Translations under genes and position numbers: made by a program
Part shown: positions 5,217-5,436 of the stretch, piece after piece
Layout of the letters: each line of letters begins with the position of its first letter
Position numbering within the stretch: the stretch's first letter is position 1
Origin: Bacteroidota bacterium
GTDB lineage: Bacteria > Zhuqueibacterota > Zhuqueibacteria > Zhuqueibacterales > Geothermadaptataceae
Direction of reading: 5' to 3'
Assembly: GCA_011375275.1 (NCBI GenBank)
Contig: DRLW01000463.1
Coordinates: 1-5,436, forward strand
DNA: 5,436 nucleotides
The notes under the pieces: model-generated
Databases searched by the model: none
Told to the model about the DNA's origin: nothing
Seen by the model: the letters and a program-made list of their open reading frames with translations, nothing else

Positions 5217-5346
5217 GGAAGCAAAATGTTAAAAGCCCCGTGTTCTCACGAATGCGGGGCTTTTGTTGTTCATTTACCGAACACAAGGTGCACAGACGAT
5301 TTTTTCAGAAAGCAGCACGGAAGCCCATGCTGAACATTTTGCATCC
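5217..5346. repeat. 14-base inverted repeat flanking the terminator
   Basis: The 5217-5230 arm (GGAAGCAAAATGTT) and the 5333-5346 arm (AACATTTTGCATCC) are complementary at 13 of 14 positions, with about 100 bases and the terminator between them. The rest of the stretch to the window end (5271-5436) shows no supportable gene; it holds a smaller nested set TTTCAGA/TCTGAAA (5303-5309/5355-5361) and CAGCA/TGCTG (5313-5317/5328-5332) and becomes AT-rich after 5400. Confidence 0.5.
5231..5268 (+). terminator. Intrinsic terminator of the candidate RNA (could act on both strands)
   Basis: AAAAGCCCCG (5231-5240) pairs perfectly with CGGGGCTTTT (5255-5264), extendable inward by T/G wobble and T-A pairs to leave a six-base loop. 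TTTTGTTGTT follows on the + strand. The A-run on the 5' side gives a T-run on the - strand, so it could also stop leftward transcription. Confidence 0.88.
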
Positions 5347-5436
5347 CACCTGTGTCTGAAAGTAGCGGGCTTTCTTCCACTCATTTTTGCCCGGAAAATT
5401 TCATAGCAAGATACATTTATTCTTTACAATTATGCC

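Larger units (their letters stand above)
5074..5268 (+). ncRNA. Candidate structured small RNA of about 190 nt, unassigned
   Basis: Bounded by a near-consensus promoter and a strong intrinsic terminator, with no convincing ORF between. The 5' domain pairs GTTC (5077-5080) with GAAC (5120-5123), and GGCGGG (5088-5093) with CCCGTC (5112-5117). The loop of that hairpin holds CAGGG (5102-5106), which can pair with CCCTG (5130-5134) as a pseudoknot. Next is a 16-base exact complement of the common 16S rRNA 3' end (5136-5151). Then comes a long hairpin GGGAGCCTC/GAGGCTCCC (5171-5179/5208-5216) with an inner CCTG/CAGG stem. I compared it by eye with 6S, SRP, tmRNA, T-box and common riboswitch consensus motifs and saw no match. 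It could be a trans-acting RNA, a leader of a gene beyond the window, or a transcript of a tiny peptide gene. The 5' end is inferred from promoter spacing. Confidence 0.65.

Noticed and set aside
5074..5268. 6S RNA, SRP RNA, tmRNA, T-box or cyclic-di-GMP riboswitch
   Set aside because: No SRP tetraloop motif, no tmRNA tag frame or tRNA-like end, no T-box sequence, no 6S central bubble closed by the ends, no GEMM motifs; judged by eye only.
5274..5384. Minus-strand 36-codon ORF, and an overlapping minus frame ending near 5305 (C-terminus KMFSMGFRAAF)
   Set aside because: The first has no SD or family signal. The second looks protein-like but has no start codon and is cut by a TGA at 5401-5403, so a gene remnant cannot be supported.
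5402..5430. Promoter with TACAAT -10 at the window end
   Set aside because: A -10-like box is present at 5425-5430, but no -35 at a proper distance and nothing visible downstream.
1..5436. tRNA genes, CRISPR arrays, insertion-sequence ends
   Set aside because: No cloverleaf, no regularly spaced repeats, no transposase motif and no target-site-flanked inverted repeats were seen.

Overview
The window reads as chromosomal DNA of a Gram-negative bacterium. It carries two LPS-heptose genes, a small secreted protein with an outer-membrane-type C-terminus, and strong Shine-Dalgarno (SD) sites. Lineage cannot be fixed from the sequence alone. The NhaA subtype, the separate hldA/hldC genes and the 65-residue helical protein fit a Desulfobacterota/Desulfuromonadales-like organism, but Chlorobi- or Calditrichota-type lineages are not excluded. 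All supported genes are on the + strand.

Layout: (1) 1-873 is the C-terminal part of an NhaA Na+/H+ antiporter, cut by the window edge, followed by a strong intrinsic terminator at 991-1029. (2) 1114-1311 encodes a 65-residue protein of unknown function. (3) 1312-1496 is a leader whose middle (1349-1405) can fold into compact hairpins. (4) 1497-4182 is a tightly coupled three-gene operon: hldA (heptose-7-phosphate kinase), hldC (heptose-1-phosphate adenylyltransferase) and a membrane-anchored PHP-family metallohydrolase, joined by ATGA and GTGA overlaps. The first two supply two steps of ADP-heptose synthesis for the LPS inner core; the other steps (GmhA, GmhB, HldD) are not in the window. 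(5) 4183-4506 is a 324-base intergenic region with small palindromes. (6) 4510-5013 encodes a small exported beta-rich protein ending in Trp, probably an outer-membrane beta-barrel. (7) 5039-5268 looks like a free-standing RNA gene: a near-consensus sigma70 promoter, about 190 transcribed bases with no convincing ORF, and a strong intrinsic terminator. (8) 5271-5436 has no supportable gene.

The main discovery candidate is the RNA at about 5074-5268. It contains a 16-base stretch, AGAAAGGAGGTGATCC (5136-5151), that is the exact complement of the usual bacterial 16S rRNA 3' end, far longer than a normal SD, yet no conventional start codon sits at SD spacing. The same segment can be sequestered by a downstream hairpin that is mutually exclusive with a second, stronger hairpin. 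This suggests a ribosome-interacting regulatory RNA or a switch. It did not match any RNA family I could recall; that is not a database result.
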